The notes beneath the pieces were generated by a model that was not told the origin of the DNA, ran no database searches, and saw only the letters and a list, made by a program, of their open reading frames with translations. Below are positions 16,021 to 22,014 of a stretch of DNA of 35,375 nucleotides, piece after piece. Location of the stretch: positions 1 to 35,375 of IMG/VR virus record IMGVR_UViG_3300028597_000048; one strand, 5' to 3'. The stretch's first letter is position 1. The number at the start of each line of letters is the position of its first letter. The translations under genes were made by a program, and so were the position numbers. The DNA comes from a virus.

Positions 16021-17160
16021 GGACACACCTTGCTGATCTTCATTTTGAGCCTGTGCAGCGTCAGGCTCCAGACAGTGCAACACCCGCCGGAATCGGGTGA
16101 AGCGCTGCAACCACAAACAGAACCATCGCCTGCCGGAAGTCAGGCTGCGCGATGTAGATAGGGATGGGTACCTGATCCGGCCAGCGATCCCATCCCGCAC
16201 AAACCACAAAGGCGCCGCCATTGGCTGCGGTTGCTGAATCGAGGAGAGGCTTGCACGAAGCCAGATGTACGGTGCAGGCCAATCTCGAAATGCTAATTCA
16301 TTACTCGCACTGATGAACGGTTCAAGTCCGTGTATGGGTGAAAGGCCCACGAAACTCTACGGAGTCTGCGACAGCCAACGGCCTGATAAGCTGTGCGGCT
16401 GAGTTCAGCGGTCAAAGGGGCGATTTCCCGGACCGTCACCACGGAATCTCCTGCTGTGGTTAATGGATGAATTGCGGAGCATAGGCCGCGTGAGTCTTGC
16501 GTTGGCGTGCCGTTGCGTTTGTCTCTGCGCAATGTACAAGGGACTAGAGTGATCGCTTATCAAGCGCACGGTTGCCTTCTGTATTACTGGATGCGGTGTT
16601 GGGCCTCTAACCCAGGAATCAGTTGCTCGCTCGGCTTCTTCGGAAGTCGCAACCACTCCCACCTAGAAGTGTAAAGGAAAGAAAGCCAACACAACGCAGC
16701 TTCGAGCCAGCCAGATCAAGCCCTTCAGCTTTGGGTAGTGACAGCAGGAATTCCGCCGCGACATTAGCATAAGCCTTCCATCTTCTAGGTGGGTTTCATT
16801 TTTCGCCTCAGGCTCGACTCCTTACTGAGAATTTAAGAGACGTTACAGGATCGCCCGCTGCGCGCAGGATAGAGAACAGATGCTACGGTCGAACGACCGG
16901 GCTACCCAATTTCAACTCCTGGCACATGGTGAACTCTAATCTCCTTCTGGTTCTGACGCGGTAACGAGTCTGAGGCACCTAATCATTCGTCTGGTACCTA
17001 CGCGGAGCCGATGGAATGCAGCACGTCAGATAGAGCGTTTGGGAATACGGCACCCGAGCTGTTCGATAAGGTAATGCCACGCTGCTTGGTACGCACACTG
17101 GTCCACGTTGCCCGCCCCAGCAACGAGTACGTGCGGTAAGTTTACCTGCTGGCACCAATT
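16021..17160 (+). ncRNA. Candidate large structured non-coding RNA region beside the tRNA cluster
   Basis: No credible gene occupies this 1.1 kb, but inverted repeats are dense. They include GAGCCTG/CAGGCTC (16047-16068), CACCCG/CGGGTG (16081-16099), GGGATGGG/CCCATCCC (16161-16196), ACGG/CCGT around TTCAAGT (16317-16331), GTTGC..GGCTTC-TTCG-GAAGTC..GCAAC (16622-16653) with a cUUCGg tetraloop, and a perfect 12-bp long-range stem CCCACCTAGAAG (16658-16669) / CTTCTAGGTGGG (16782-16793) followed by TTTCATTTTT. The TGCTAATTCATT motif at 16291 could start a transcript of about 500 bases ending near 16806. Position next to phage tRNAs is typical of the giant RNAs GOLLD and ROOL; I cannot assign a family by eye. 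Confidence 0.45.
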
Positions 17161-17168
17161 CTGTAAAG
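17161..17168 (+). promoter_or_regulatory. CTGTAAAG motif, putative promoter for the tRNA-cluster transcript
   Basis: CTGTAAAG lies 41 bases before the small membrane-protein gene and the tRNA cluster. It overlaps a hairpin arm, AAAGCAGA (17165-17172), that pairs with TCTGCTTT (17183-17190). Confidence 0.4.
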
Positions 17169-17201
17169 CAGAGTCACACAATTCTGCTTTTGGTAATATA
17201 C

Positions 17202-17408
17202 ATGCTCAAGCGAATCTTCAAGCCATTCTGCGAAACGCGGTACGATGCGTGTGTTTGGACTGCCTACGTGCTTGTCGGTGCTGCGCTGTATTTCACCAAC
17301 ACACTTGTGAAGTACGGACACGTCGCACCCATCGGACTCAGCATCGCCCTTATGTTGCCGAGCGCGAAATTGCAGATAGCTAATTTGTTGAGCAAGCTAC
17401 GATCATAG
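17202..17408 (+). CDS. Small membrane protein at head of tRNA cluster
   Basis: A 68-residue protein with a hydrophobic segment at about 15-33 (ACVWTAYVLVGAALYFT) and a second at about 42-55, so probably two membrane passes with a basic N-terminus. ATG at 17202; a TTG at 17190 is in frame, but neither has a clear ribosome site. The TAG stop shares its last base with the first base of the tRNA-Asp gene, suggesting co-transcription and processing. Family not recognised. Confidence 0.62.
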   Translation: MLKRIFKPFCETRYDACVWTAYVLVGAALYFTNTLVKYGHVAPIGLSIALMLPSAKLQIANLLSKLRS

Positions 17409-17484
17409 ACCCGGTAGTTCAGTCGGTTAGAATGCTGGCCTGTCACGCCAGAGGTCACGGGTTCGAGTCCCGTCCGGGTCGCCA
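17408..17484 (+). tRNA. tRNA-Asp (GTC), copy 1
   Basis: A full cloverleaf: acceptor GACCCGG/CCGGGTC, D-arm GTTC/GAAT, anticodon stem CTGGC/GCCAG with loop CTGTCAC (anticodon GTC), and T-arm ACGGG/CCCGT with TTCGAGT. G discriminator and encoded CCA. Confidence 0.97.
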
Positions 17485-17489
17485 CTTTC

Positions 17490-17566
17490 GGCTCCATAGT
17501 TCAGTCGGTTAGAATGCTGGCCTGTCACGCCAGAGGTCACGGGTTCGAGTCCCGTTGGAGTCGCCA
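17490..17566 (+). tRNA. tRNA-Asp (GTC), copy 2 with different acceptor stem
   Basis: Acceptor GGCTCCA/TGGAGTC (one G-U pair), anticodon GTC, encoded CCA. From the base after the 5' acceptor strand to the end of the T-arm (59 bases) it is identical to copy 1; only the acceptor stem differs. Confidence 0.96.
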
Positions 17567-17583
17567 CATCCGAGAGCACCGCC

Positions 17584-17799
17584 ATGCAAATTTTTGTGAA
17601 TGCAAAGCCGCATGAGTTTGTCTGCCGCACCATCAGCTACGAAGAAGCCGTCAAACTTGACGGTCGAGACCCGAGCGTGGTGTACACAGTGACCTGGTCA
17701 GTTAAAGGTTACGGCGGCGGTGTCCTCACACCTCGAGGCAGTCCTGTCGAGGTGAAAGAAAACATGCAGGTGTTTGTCGCGTATACCGGCAATGCCTGA
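17584..17799 (+). CDS. Ubiquitin-like protein of the multiubiquitin family
   Basis: A 71-residue protein matching, over its whole length, one repeat of the bacterial multiubiquitin domain: a starting strand IFVNAKPHEF, the signature ISYEEAVKL (18-26), then VVYTVTWS (32-39), a Gly-rich turn, VEVKENMQVFV (55-65) and T near the end. In bacteria this beta-grasp family is usually found as tandem repeats with E1/E2/JAB-type conjugation genes, some of which are anti-phage. Here it is a single stand-alone domain ending GNA, without a terminal Gly-Gly. It sits between tRNA genes, a common place for accessory phage genes. It might be a decoy for host conjugation-type defence; that is inference. ATG at 17584 with only a weak GAGAG upstream. 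Confidence 0.75.
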   Translation: MQIFVNAKPHEFVCRTISYEEAVKLDGRDPSVVYTVTWSVKGYGGGVLTPRGSPVEVKENMQVFVAYTGNA

Positions 17800-17974
17800 T
17801 TCGTTGCAAAGCGAGCACACCCAGCAAGCTTGTGGTGGATTACTGGGAAACGTAAAAGAGCGCTGACCGTACGCGGAGGCTGCTTCGCAACTTTGAACGA
17901 GCTGTGCCTGTTAGCCAAGATATGATTTGCACGTTTATCCTTGGCGATGCGCACGAAACCGCACACTTCACCAT

Positions 17975-18050
17975 TCCCGCTTAGCTCAGTCGGTAGAGCA
18001 CACGGCTGTTAACCGTGGCGTCCCTGGTTCGAGTCCAGGAGCGGGAGCCA
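17975..18050 (+). tRNA. tRNA-Asn (GTT)
   Basis: Acceptor TCCCGCT/AGCGGGA, D-arm GCTC/GAGC, anticodon stem CACGG/CCGTG with loop CTGTTAA (GTT), T-arm CCTGG/CCAGG with TTCGAGT, and encoded CCA. The 175 bases before it hold no gene; they contain a near-complementary pair (about 17803 and 17890) but nothing I can name. Confidence 0.97.
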
Positions 18051-18051
18051 C

Positions 18052-18128
18052 AGGATGTTAGCTCAGTTGGTTAGAGCAGCGGCCTTTTAAGCCGTTGGTC
18101 CTGGGTTCGAGTCCCAGACGTCCTACCA
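18052..18128 (+). tRNA. tRNA-Lys (TTT)
   Basis: Acceptor AGGATGT/ACGTCCT, D-arm GCTC/GAGC, anticodon stem GCGGC/GCCGT with loop CTTTTAA (TTT), T-arm CTGGG/CCCAG with TTCGAGT, and encoded CCA. One base separates it from the tRNA-Asn gene. Confidence 0.97.
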
Positions 18129-18238
18129 TTTTCTACGGGCCAGGTGCATGGCTGCAACGCTTATTCGCTAGTGCTGCCGCGCATTGACAGGTAACTCCTG
18201 TACTGGCTCTGCCTACACGCTGCTTTGGAAACTGATCC

Positions 18239-18547
18239 ATGAGTCAGATGACTGCGGAAGAAATCAAGCTGCTGTTTACCTCGTGCTCATTGGACATTGT
18301 CCATTTGGACCAGGGTCAAGTTCCGAAGCTCGGCGACAAGTATGTCACTGTCAACGAAGTGCTGGCTGTCAACGACACCAGCGACCGTCGCTTGCTTCTT
18401 TCCTCGATCCGCAAGGTGATGAAGAATCATCTGCGCAAGATCAAGAACAAAACCAGACAGGCGTACACCTACGGCGGTTCATTCTTCACGAATCCCGATG
18501 GTAAGTTCTGTCTGGCGGTGAGCGTTGGAGTGGCGCTCAAAGACTAA
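18239..18547 (+). CDS. Small hypothetical protein within the tRNA cluster
   Basis: A 102-residue protein, basic in the middle (RKVMKNHLRKIKNKTR, 60-75), with no recognised domain. GGAA precedes the ATG by nine bases. The 110 bases between tRNA-Lys and this gene hold nothing identifiable. The stop is one base before the tRNA-Asn-like element, so it may be processed from the same transcript. Confidence 0.68.
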   Translation: MSQMTAEEIKLLFTSCSLDIVHLDQGQVPKLGDKYVTVNEVLAVNDTSDRRLLLSSIRKVMKNHLRKIKNKTRQAYTYGGSFFTNPDGKFCLAVSVGVALKD

Positions 18548-18548
18548 T

Positions 18549-18622
18549 GGGACGTTAGCTCAGTCGGTAGAGCACCGGAATGTTAATCGGCGTGGTCCTG
18601 GGTTCAAGTCCCAGACGTCCCA
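18549..18622 (+). tRNA. Degenerate tRNA-Asn-like element (GTT), possible pseudo-tRNA
   Basis: Acceptor GGGACGT/ACGTCCC, D-arm GCTC/GAGC and T-arm CTGGG/CCCAG are all intact, and the loop ATGTTAA presents GTT. The anticodon stem is broken (CCGGA against TCGGC), the variable region has one extra base, and no CCA is encoded, unlike the other four. Acceptor and T-arm resemble the tRNA-Lys gene upstream. Confidence 0.6.
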
Positions 18623-18977
18623 ACTGTTCTCCTCGTGAGAGGTAATACGTGTAGCCGTAAGGCACCATTGGTAGACACTCATCCAGCTGCCATGCTCCTT
18701 GAAGCCAGCCCTCCCCAAGCGCCGCGCCGCCGAGCCTCTACACCAAGCAGGGTAAGAGCCTGCACCTATTCGGAGCCTAGCTCCAGCATGAGCCCGCGAA
18801 AGCGGAGACTACCGATAACTGCCCAGGGTTTTCCGGCTCGGCAGTTGTTGCGTACGGGGGAAGGGCCCGTTGAGTAGGCATGTCTACAGCCTCTCCGCAG
18901 ACCGCAGTGTTGTTCGGGCGACAGTGCTGGTGTGCGGGAAACAGTGGACACTAAGGCGGCCTTCGGGTCGCCTTTTT
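18623..18977 (+). ncRNA. Candidate structured RNA with three GNRA-type tetraloops and a terminator
   Basis: About 350 bases with no gene. Clear hairpins are CCTC-GTGA-GAGG (18631-18642), GCC-GTAA-GGC (18654-18663), GCAGG/CCTGC (18747-18763), GGAGC-CTA-GCTCC (18772-18784), CCGC-GAAA-GCGG (18794-18805), AACTGCC/GGCAGTT (18817-18846) and TGTTG/CGACA near 18908-18923. Three stems are capped by GNRA-type loops. The stretch ends in a strong terminator. It may be processed from the tRNA transcript. I could not match it to RNase P, tmRNA or any other family. Confidence 0.45.
18953..18977 (+). terminator. Rho-independent terminator (UUCG loop)
   Basis: AAGGCGGCC-TTCG-GGTCGCCTT followed by TTT: a 9-bp stem with one G-U pair closed by a C-UUCG-G loop. 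It ends the tRNA/ncRNA transcript. Confidence 0.92.
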
Positions 18978-19005
18978 CATTTCCACACGCTACCGAAGGT
19001 ATATC

Positions 19006-19443
19006 ATGGCATCAGGTGTATTCTCCCACTTTGACACACGCGAGCTCCAACGGCGGCTGTATCAAATGCTCGCCGTGTTCACCTATCAGGACTCTGTGTT
19101 CGGCAAGATCGAGGTAGATAAAGGCTTCCAGACCAACTACGCCTCGATTGACGTGCTGCACAACATCTGGCTGTTCGTGTTCTACGCCCTGCTCGCCAAC
19201 TACGGTGACAAAGCAGCCACGATTCACGACTGGTTGTACTCAGGCTACGGCATTCGCCAAGCGGACGGGTCGATCTACTACCCGAACCGTAAGGAGTGTG
19301 ACCAAGTCCTGTACCGTGCGTTGCGGGCAGAAGGCGTAGCTCGCTGGCGTGCTTGGATGTTCTACGCTGGTGTGCGCATCGGCGGGCGCAAAGCCTACAC
19401 TGCCTCGCCAACCGAAGTACCAGTGTTTAGCATCGCCGCATGA
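19006..19443 (+). CDS. DUF1353 family protein
   Basis: A 145-residue protein matching the phage-associated DUF1353 family: VDKGFQTNYASIDVL (38-52), the characteristic AATIHDWLYSGYG (71-83), then RKECDQVLYRALRAEGVARW followed by a hydrophobic helix and GVRIGGRKAY. The family is common in tailed phages; its biochemical role is not established, though the conserved His-Asp and the acidic position suggest hydrolase-like chemistry. AAGG lies eight bases before the ATG. It is a single-gene unit between two UUCG-loop terminators. Confidence 0.78.
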   Translation: MASGVFSHFDTRELQRRLYQMLAVFTYQDSVFGKIEVDKGFQTNYASIDVLHNIWLFVFYALLANYGDKAATIHDWLYSGYGIRQADGSIYYPNRKECDQVLYRALRAEGVARWRAWMFYAGVRIGGRKAYTASPTEVPVFSIAA

Positions 19444-19449
19444 CCTCTC

Positions 19450-19476
19450 AGGGCTGCCTTCGGGTGGCCCTTTTTA
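19450..19476 (+). terminator. Rho-independent terminator (UUCG loop)
   Basis: AGGGCTGCC-TTCG-GGTGGCCCT with a TTTTTATTTTT tail, directly after the DUF1353 stop codon. Confidence 0.92.
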
Positions 19477-19547
19477 TTTTTACCGTTCGTCAACTTTCAC
19501 GGAACTTTCTGCTGGGTATGTCGTCTAATCTAATAGGAGGAGACAGA

Positions 19548-20282
19548 ATGTCTTCTTCGCAATGTCCAACCACTGAGGATACTGCCATGACTACCGACAA
19601 AGACCCGAAAGAAGCTCAAAAAGCCAACGACGAGGCTCAGGCCAAACTGAACGGCGGTGAGAGCAACGATCCCAACACTACCAGTGCTGGCGACGTGAAG
19701 GGCAACAACCAGAACGTTGCTCCGAAAGACGGCGAAGTCAAAGTCCATGTTGACGTCACCAAGGAAGCTGACAAGGACCCATCGCGCGAATACCCATACG
19801 CCAGCCACACTGTTGGCACCGAGGGTGTGAACGCAACTGGTGCAGGCAGCAGCGCATCCAAAGTGGCATCGACCGGCAACGCTGGTAACCAGCCGATCAT
19901 CAAGCCTGATCCAAACGCTTCGGCGGAAGACAAGGTCGAGAAAGAAGACATTCGCGACCTGCAGCCTTCCAAGCAGAAAGCCGCTGCCAAGGCCGAAGAG
20001 AAGAAGCTGCCGAAGGACTACGCTGTCGAAATCAACGGCCAGCGTGAAGAAGACCTGGACATTCAGGAAGCCTCGGCCAAAGCCTTCGAAGCTCTGTCGT
20101 ACGGCGGTGCTACCAGCTCGGCTGTGTATCGCAAAGACAACCGTCTGGCCACCTTCGCGACCGAAGATCATCACGGTCAAAAGCGCCTGGCGGTAAAGCC
20201 TGATGATGGCAAGATCAGCGACGACGAAGCTGACGTGCTGAACAGCTACCATCAACGCATCGTCACCGGCAATCCGAAGTAA
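19548..20282 (+). CDS. Hydrophilic, low-complexity hypothetical protein
   Basis: A 244-residue protein starting at 19548, chosen for a strong TAGGAGGAGA ribosome site (a second ATG 39 bases later is possible). Residues about 15-165 are rich in Asp, Asn, Lys, Ala, Gly and Thr and look disordered; the last 80 residues (from about YAVEINGQ) look folded. There is no signal peptide or hydrophobic segment. The strong ribosome site suggests abundant expression. Function unknown. Upstream (19477-19547) lies a short leader with no motif I can name. Confidence 0.8.
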   Translation: MSSSQCPTTEDTAMTTDKDPKEAQKANDEAQAKLNGGESNDPNTTSAGDVKGNNQNVAPKDGEVKVHVDVTKEADKDPSREYPYASHTVGTEGVNATGAGSSASKVASTGNAGNQPIIKPDPNASAEDKVEKEDIRDLQPSKQKAAAKAEEKKLPKDYAVEINGQREEDLDIQEASAKAFEALSYGGATSSAVYRKDNRLATFATEDHHGQKRLAVKPDDGKISDDEADVLNSYHQRIVTGNPK

Positions 20283-20307
20283 CACTCGGGCTGCATAGGA
20301 GGTTGCT

Positions 20308-20481
20308 ATGTCTCTTGTAGGCCTTTTGGTGTTGGTGCTGGTCGGTGTGCTGATTTACTATCTGCTCACCCTGCTTCCTCTGCCTCCGCGGATCAAGCAA
20401 GTCGTCATCGTCATCTTCATCATCATTGCCATCATCTATCTCCTGAGCACGCTGGGAGTGGTGAGTGGCTTACGCTTGTAA
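20308..20481 (+). CDS. Small two-pass membrane protein, Thivi_2564-like
   Basis: A 57-residue, almost wholly hydrophobic protein: segment 1 about residues 3-23, a short LPLPPRIKQ turn (25-33), segment 2 about 34-52. This layout (helix, Pro/Lys turn, Val/Ile-rich helix, LLxxxG) resembles the Thivi_2564 family of tiny phage and bacterial membrane proteins. A near-perfect ATAGGAGGT site precedes the ATG. It lies 25 bases after the preceding gene and before a terminator. Role unknown; it has no muralytic or holin signature beyond its size. Confidence 0.78.
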   Translation: MSLVGLLVLVLVGVLIYYLLTLLPLPPRIKQVVIVIFIIIAIIYLLSTLGVVSGLRL

Positions 20482-20500
20482 GCAAACGCAACATCCTCTG

Positions 20501-20525
20501 AGGCGGCCTTCGGGTCGCCTTTTTG
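20501..20525 (+). terminator. Rho-independent terminator (UUCG loop)
   Basis: AGGCGGCC-TTCG-GGTCGCCT followed by TTTTT. Its core is identical to that of the terminator at 18953. Confidence 0.92.
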
Positions 20526-20529
20526 GTAT

Positions 20530-20537
20530 CTGTAAAA
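20530..20537 (+). promoter_or_regulatory. CTGTAAAA motif between terminator and gene
   Basis: CTGTAAAA directly follows the terminator and runs into the AAGGA ribosome site of the next gene, only 19 bases from the ATG. As a -10 box this would leave almost no leader, so this copy fits the promoter idea poorly. Confidence 0.25.
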
Positions 20538-20548
20538 GGACTGAGTGC

Positions 20549-20950
20549 ATGAAGCTGAACATTCTGTGGGACGACAGCGCAACGCGCACTCGCCTGCTGG
20601 ACGAACTCTGGAAAGAGAGCGTACCTGATCTGGACTTGTTTATCACCCATGCTGCGGCGAGTAGCGAGCGCACCTACCCTGAGTTCGACATTCAGGTATA
20701 CGCCACCCTGCCAAGATTCCCCGAAGTTGTCTGCTCCCAAATACGCAGGCACGATGTTCTCCACGTTGCAGCATCCACGCATGACGTGGACGCGCAAGGC
20801 TATCTGGACTTCTGTGACTACGTCCTGCGACAACATCCGGACGTCCTGATATTCGACCCATTCAACAAGGACCGCACGTATGACGAACTTGTTTCCTTCC
20901 TCCGAGAGAGCCGCGGAGGTGTTCTCGAAACTGACAACTCTGGCTGCTGA
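20549..20950 (+). CDS. Hypothetical protein
   Basis: A 133-residue acidic protein with alternating strands and helices and no recognised motif. The ATG at 20549 follows AAGGA by nine bases; the frame upstream of it crosses the terminator and is not coding. Its last 71 bases overlap the next gene in another frame. Confidence 0.75.
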   Translation: MKLNILWDDSATRTRLLDELWKESVPDLDLFITHAAASSERTYPEFDIQVYATLPRFPEVVCSQIRRHDVLHVAASTHDVDAQGYLDFCDYVLRQHPDVLIFDPFNKDRTYDELVSFLRESRGGVLETDNSGC

Positions 20951-21173
20951 AATGGGTGAGACGATTGGTGAGTTTGACCAGTCAGCCACAACGTTCAAAC
21001 GCAAGCCACCCCACGACAACGTGCGCGTCCAAGTTACGGACACTCTTCTGGTGTTCTTCGCTCGTGGACCCTACAAGGAACCACTGCGCGAGTTCTTCGA
21101 GAACCCTGTACATAGCAATGATCCAGTTAGACTGCGCAGTGCCATCCGCGCAATGGTAATACGGGAGCCCTAG
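20880..21173 (+). CDS. Small hypothetical protein
   Basis: A 97-residue protein of unrecognised family. The ATG at 20880 has AAGGA eight bases upstream, giving a 71-base overlap with the preceding gene; the alternative ATG at 20952, just past the previous stop, has no ribosome site. Its TAG lies in the loop of the following terminator. Confidence 0.65.
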   Translation: MTNLFPSSERAAEVFSKLTTLAAEMGETIGEFDQSATTFKRKPPHDNVRVQVTDTLLVFFARGPYKEPLREFFENPVHSNDPVRLRSAIRAMVIREP

Positions 21174-21188
21174 TGGTTCCCGTTTTCA
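21161..21188 (+). terminator. Rho-independent terminator
   Basis: ACGGGAGCC pairs with GGTTCCCGT (one G-U) around CTAGT, followed by TTTTC. The stop codon of the preceding gene is in the loop. Confidence 0.82.
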
Positions 21189-21231
21189 TTTCCCTTGGTA
21201 ATTTTTCCAGCATTGACTGGGAGGTTACCGT

Positions 21232-21735
21232 ATGCAAGGTCTGTTTGGAAACAACGCACCGATGAAGAAACGCAGACAGAAGCGTTCCGAGAAGTACAAG
21301 CAGTACCACTATGAGTTCCACGGTCGGCAACTGCTGGTTCAAGGCTATGAGCGCCAAGCGCTGGAGTACCTTGTCGAGAAAGGCGGATTCGATCCTGCCG
21401 ATATTCGTACCGAGTGCGAAATGGGTAACGCCTTGAACATTCGCTACAAGTACGGCAAGCGCTGGCGTACCTACATGCCCGATATCTTCATTCGTAACCA
21501 CAACATCATCGTGGAAGTGAAGTCGAAGGCGACGATGGGCCTGATCAATAACAAGAAGCGCGGCTGGAGCATGAACAAGGCGAAAGCCAAGGCATGCCAA
21601 GAGCGCGGCTTCAAGTTCTGCGTGCTGCTCATGACCGGCTCTGGTAAGCGCATCCCGTTACCGAAGCGCTGGATGTTCATGCAGAAGGATGAGTGCCTGC
21701 GCATCATGCGTGAGGAACTCGGAGTGGTGATCTAA
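21232..21735 (+). CDS. PD-(D/E)XK-type nuclease
   Basis: A 167-residue basic protein with a clear PD-(D/E)XK core: MPDIFIRNHNIIVEVKS places P83-D84, E95 and K97 on two adjacent strands, with an earlier Glu (E61/E63 region) as a possible fourth residue. The N-terminal 25 residues are strongly basic. This compact form resembles phage endonucleases of the Vsr/TnsA/T7 endonuclease I type; substrate is not predictable. GGGAGG precedes the ATG at a normal distance. It follows a terminator, so it is probably transcribed alone or with the next gene. It could also be a free-standing mobile endonuclease. Confidence 0.75.
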   Translation: MQGLFGNNAPMKKRRQKRSEKYKQYHYEFHGRQLLVQGYERQALEYLVEKGGFDPADIRTECEMGNALNIRYKYGKRWRTYMPDIFIRNHNIIVEVKSKATMGLINNKKRGWSMNKAKAKACQERGFKFCVLLMTGSGKRIPLPKRWMFMQKDECLRIMREELGVVI

Positions 21736-21736
21736 A

Positions 21737-21772
21737 CTGTAAACTCCACCTATCTCCCACACAGATAGGGTG
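21737..21772 (+). promoter_or_regulatory. CTGTAAAC motif followed by hairpin over the ribosome site
   Basis: CTGTAAAC (21737-21744) is two bases after the nuclease stop. Then CACCTATCT (21747-21755) can pair with AGATAGGGTG (21763-21772) with one bulge, covering the AGGG that would serve as ribosome site for the next gene. This suggests a promoter plus translational control; both are inferred. Confidence 0.45.
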
Positions 21773-21777
21773 CAATC

Positions 21778-21999
21778 ATGCGCGACAAGCCAAAGTCCAA
21801 TCTCAAGGATCACCTCATTCTCGCAGGTGCTGGGGTACTCGTTATCGCAGTCCTCCTAGGGGTCGTCTTCGCTATCCGCTGGTTCGGCGCAGTCACCATG
21901 CAAGACCGAATCGTAACTCCACGTGCCGGCGTTGAATGCCTCGTCGTGTCTGCGCATGACGGCGTCGGCGTGTCGTGCTATCACATTCCCAAGAACTAA
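21778..21999 (+). CDS. Small single-pass membrane protein
   Basis: A 73-residue protein with a basic N-terminus, one membrane segment (about 12-34, LILAGAGVLVIAVLLGVVFAI) and a short C-terminal domain containing two Cys (54 and 67) that could form a disulphide in the periplasm. No family recognised. The ribosome site is sequestered in a leader hairpin. Confidence 0.72.
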   Translation: MRDKPKSNLKDHLILAGAGVLVIAVLLGVVFAIRWFGAVTMQDRIVTPRAGVECLVVSAHDGVGVSCYHIPKN

Positions 22000-22014
22000 C
22001 AGGCTATTAAGCAA

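Noticed and set aside
16317-16331. T-arm-like ACGG-TTCAAGT-CCGT suggesting a tRNA
   Set aside because: No matching acceptor strand or anticodon arm lies at the right distance, so it is only a hairpin within the structured region.
16340-16440. Group I or group II intron in the non-coding region before the tRNAs
   Set aside because: No group II domain V hairpin or convincing group I P-Q-R-S elements, and no split exon is apparent on either side.
18623-18977. RNase P RNA, because of GGTAAGAGCC in a GCAGG/CCTGC hairpin
   Set aside because: The universal RNase P cores (GAGGAAAGUCC-like and ACAGAAA-like) are missing and the hairpin order differs.
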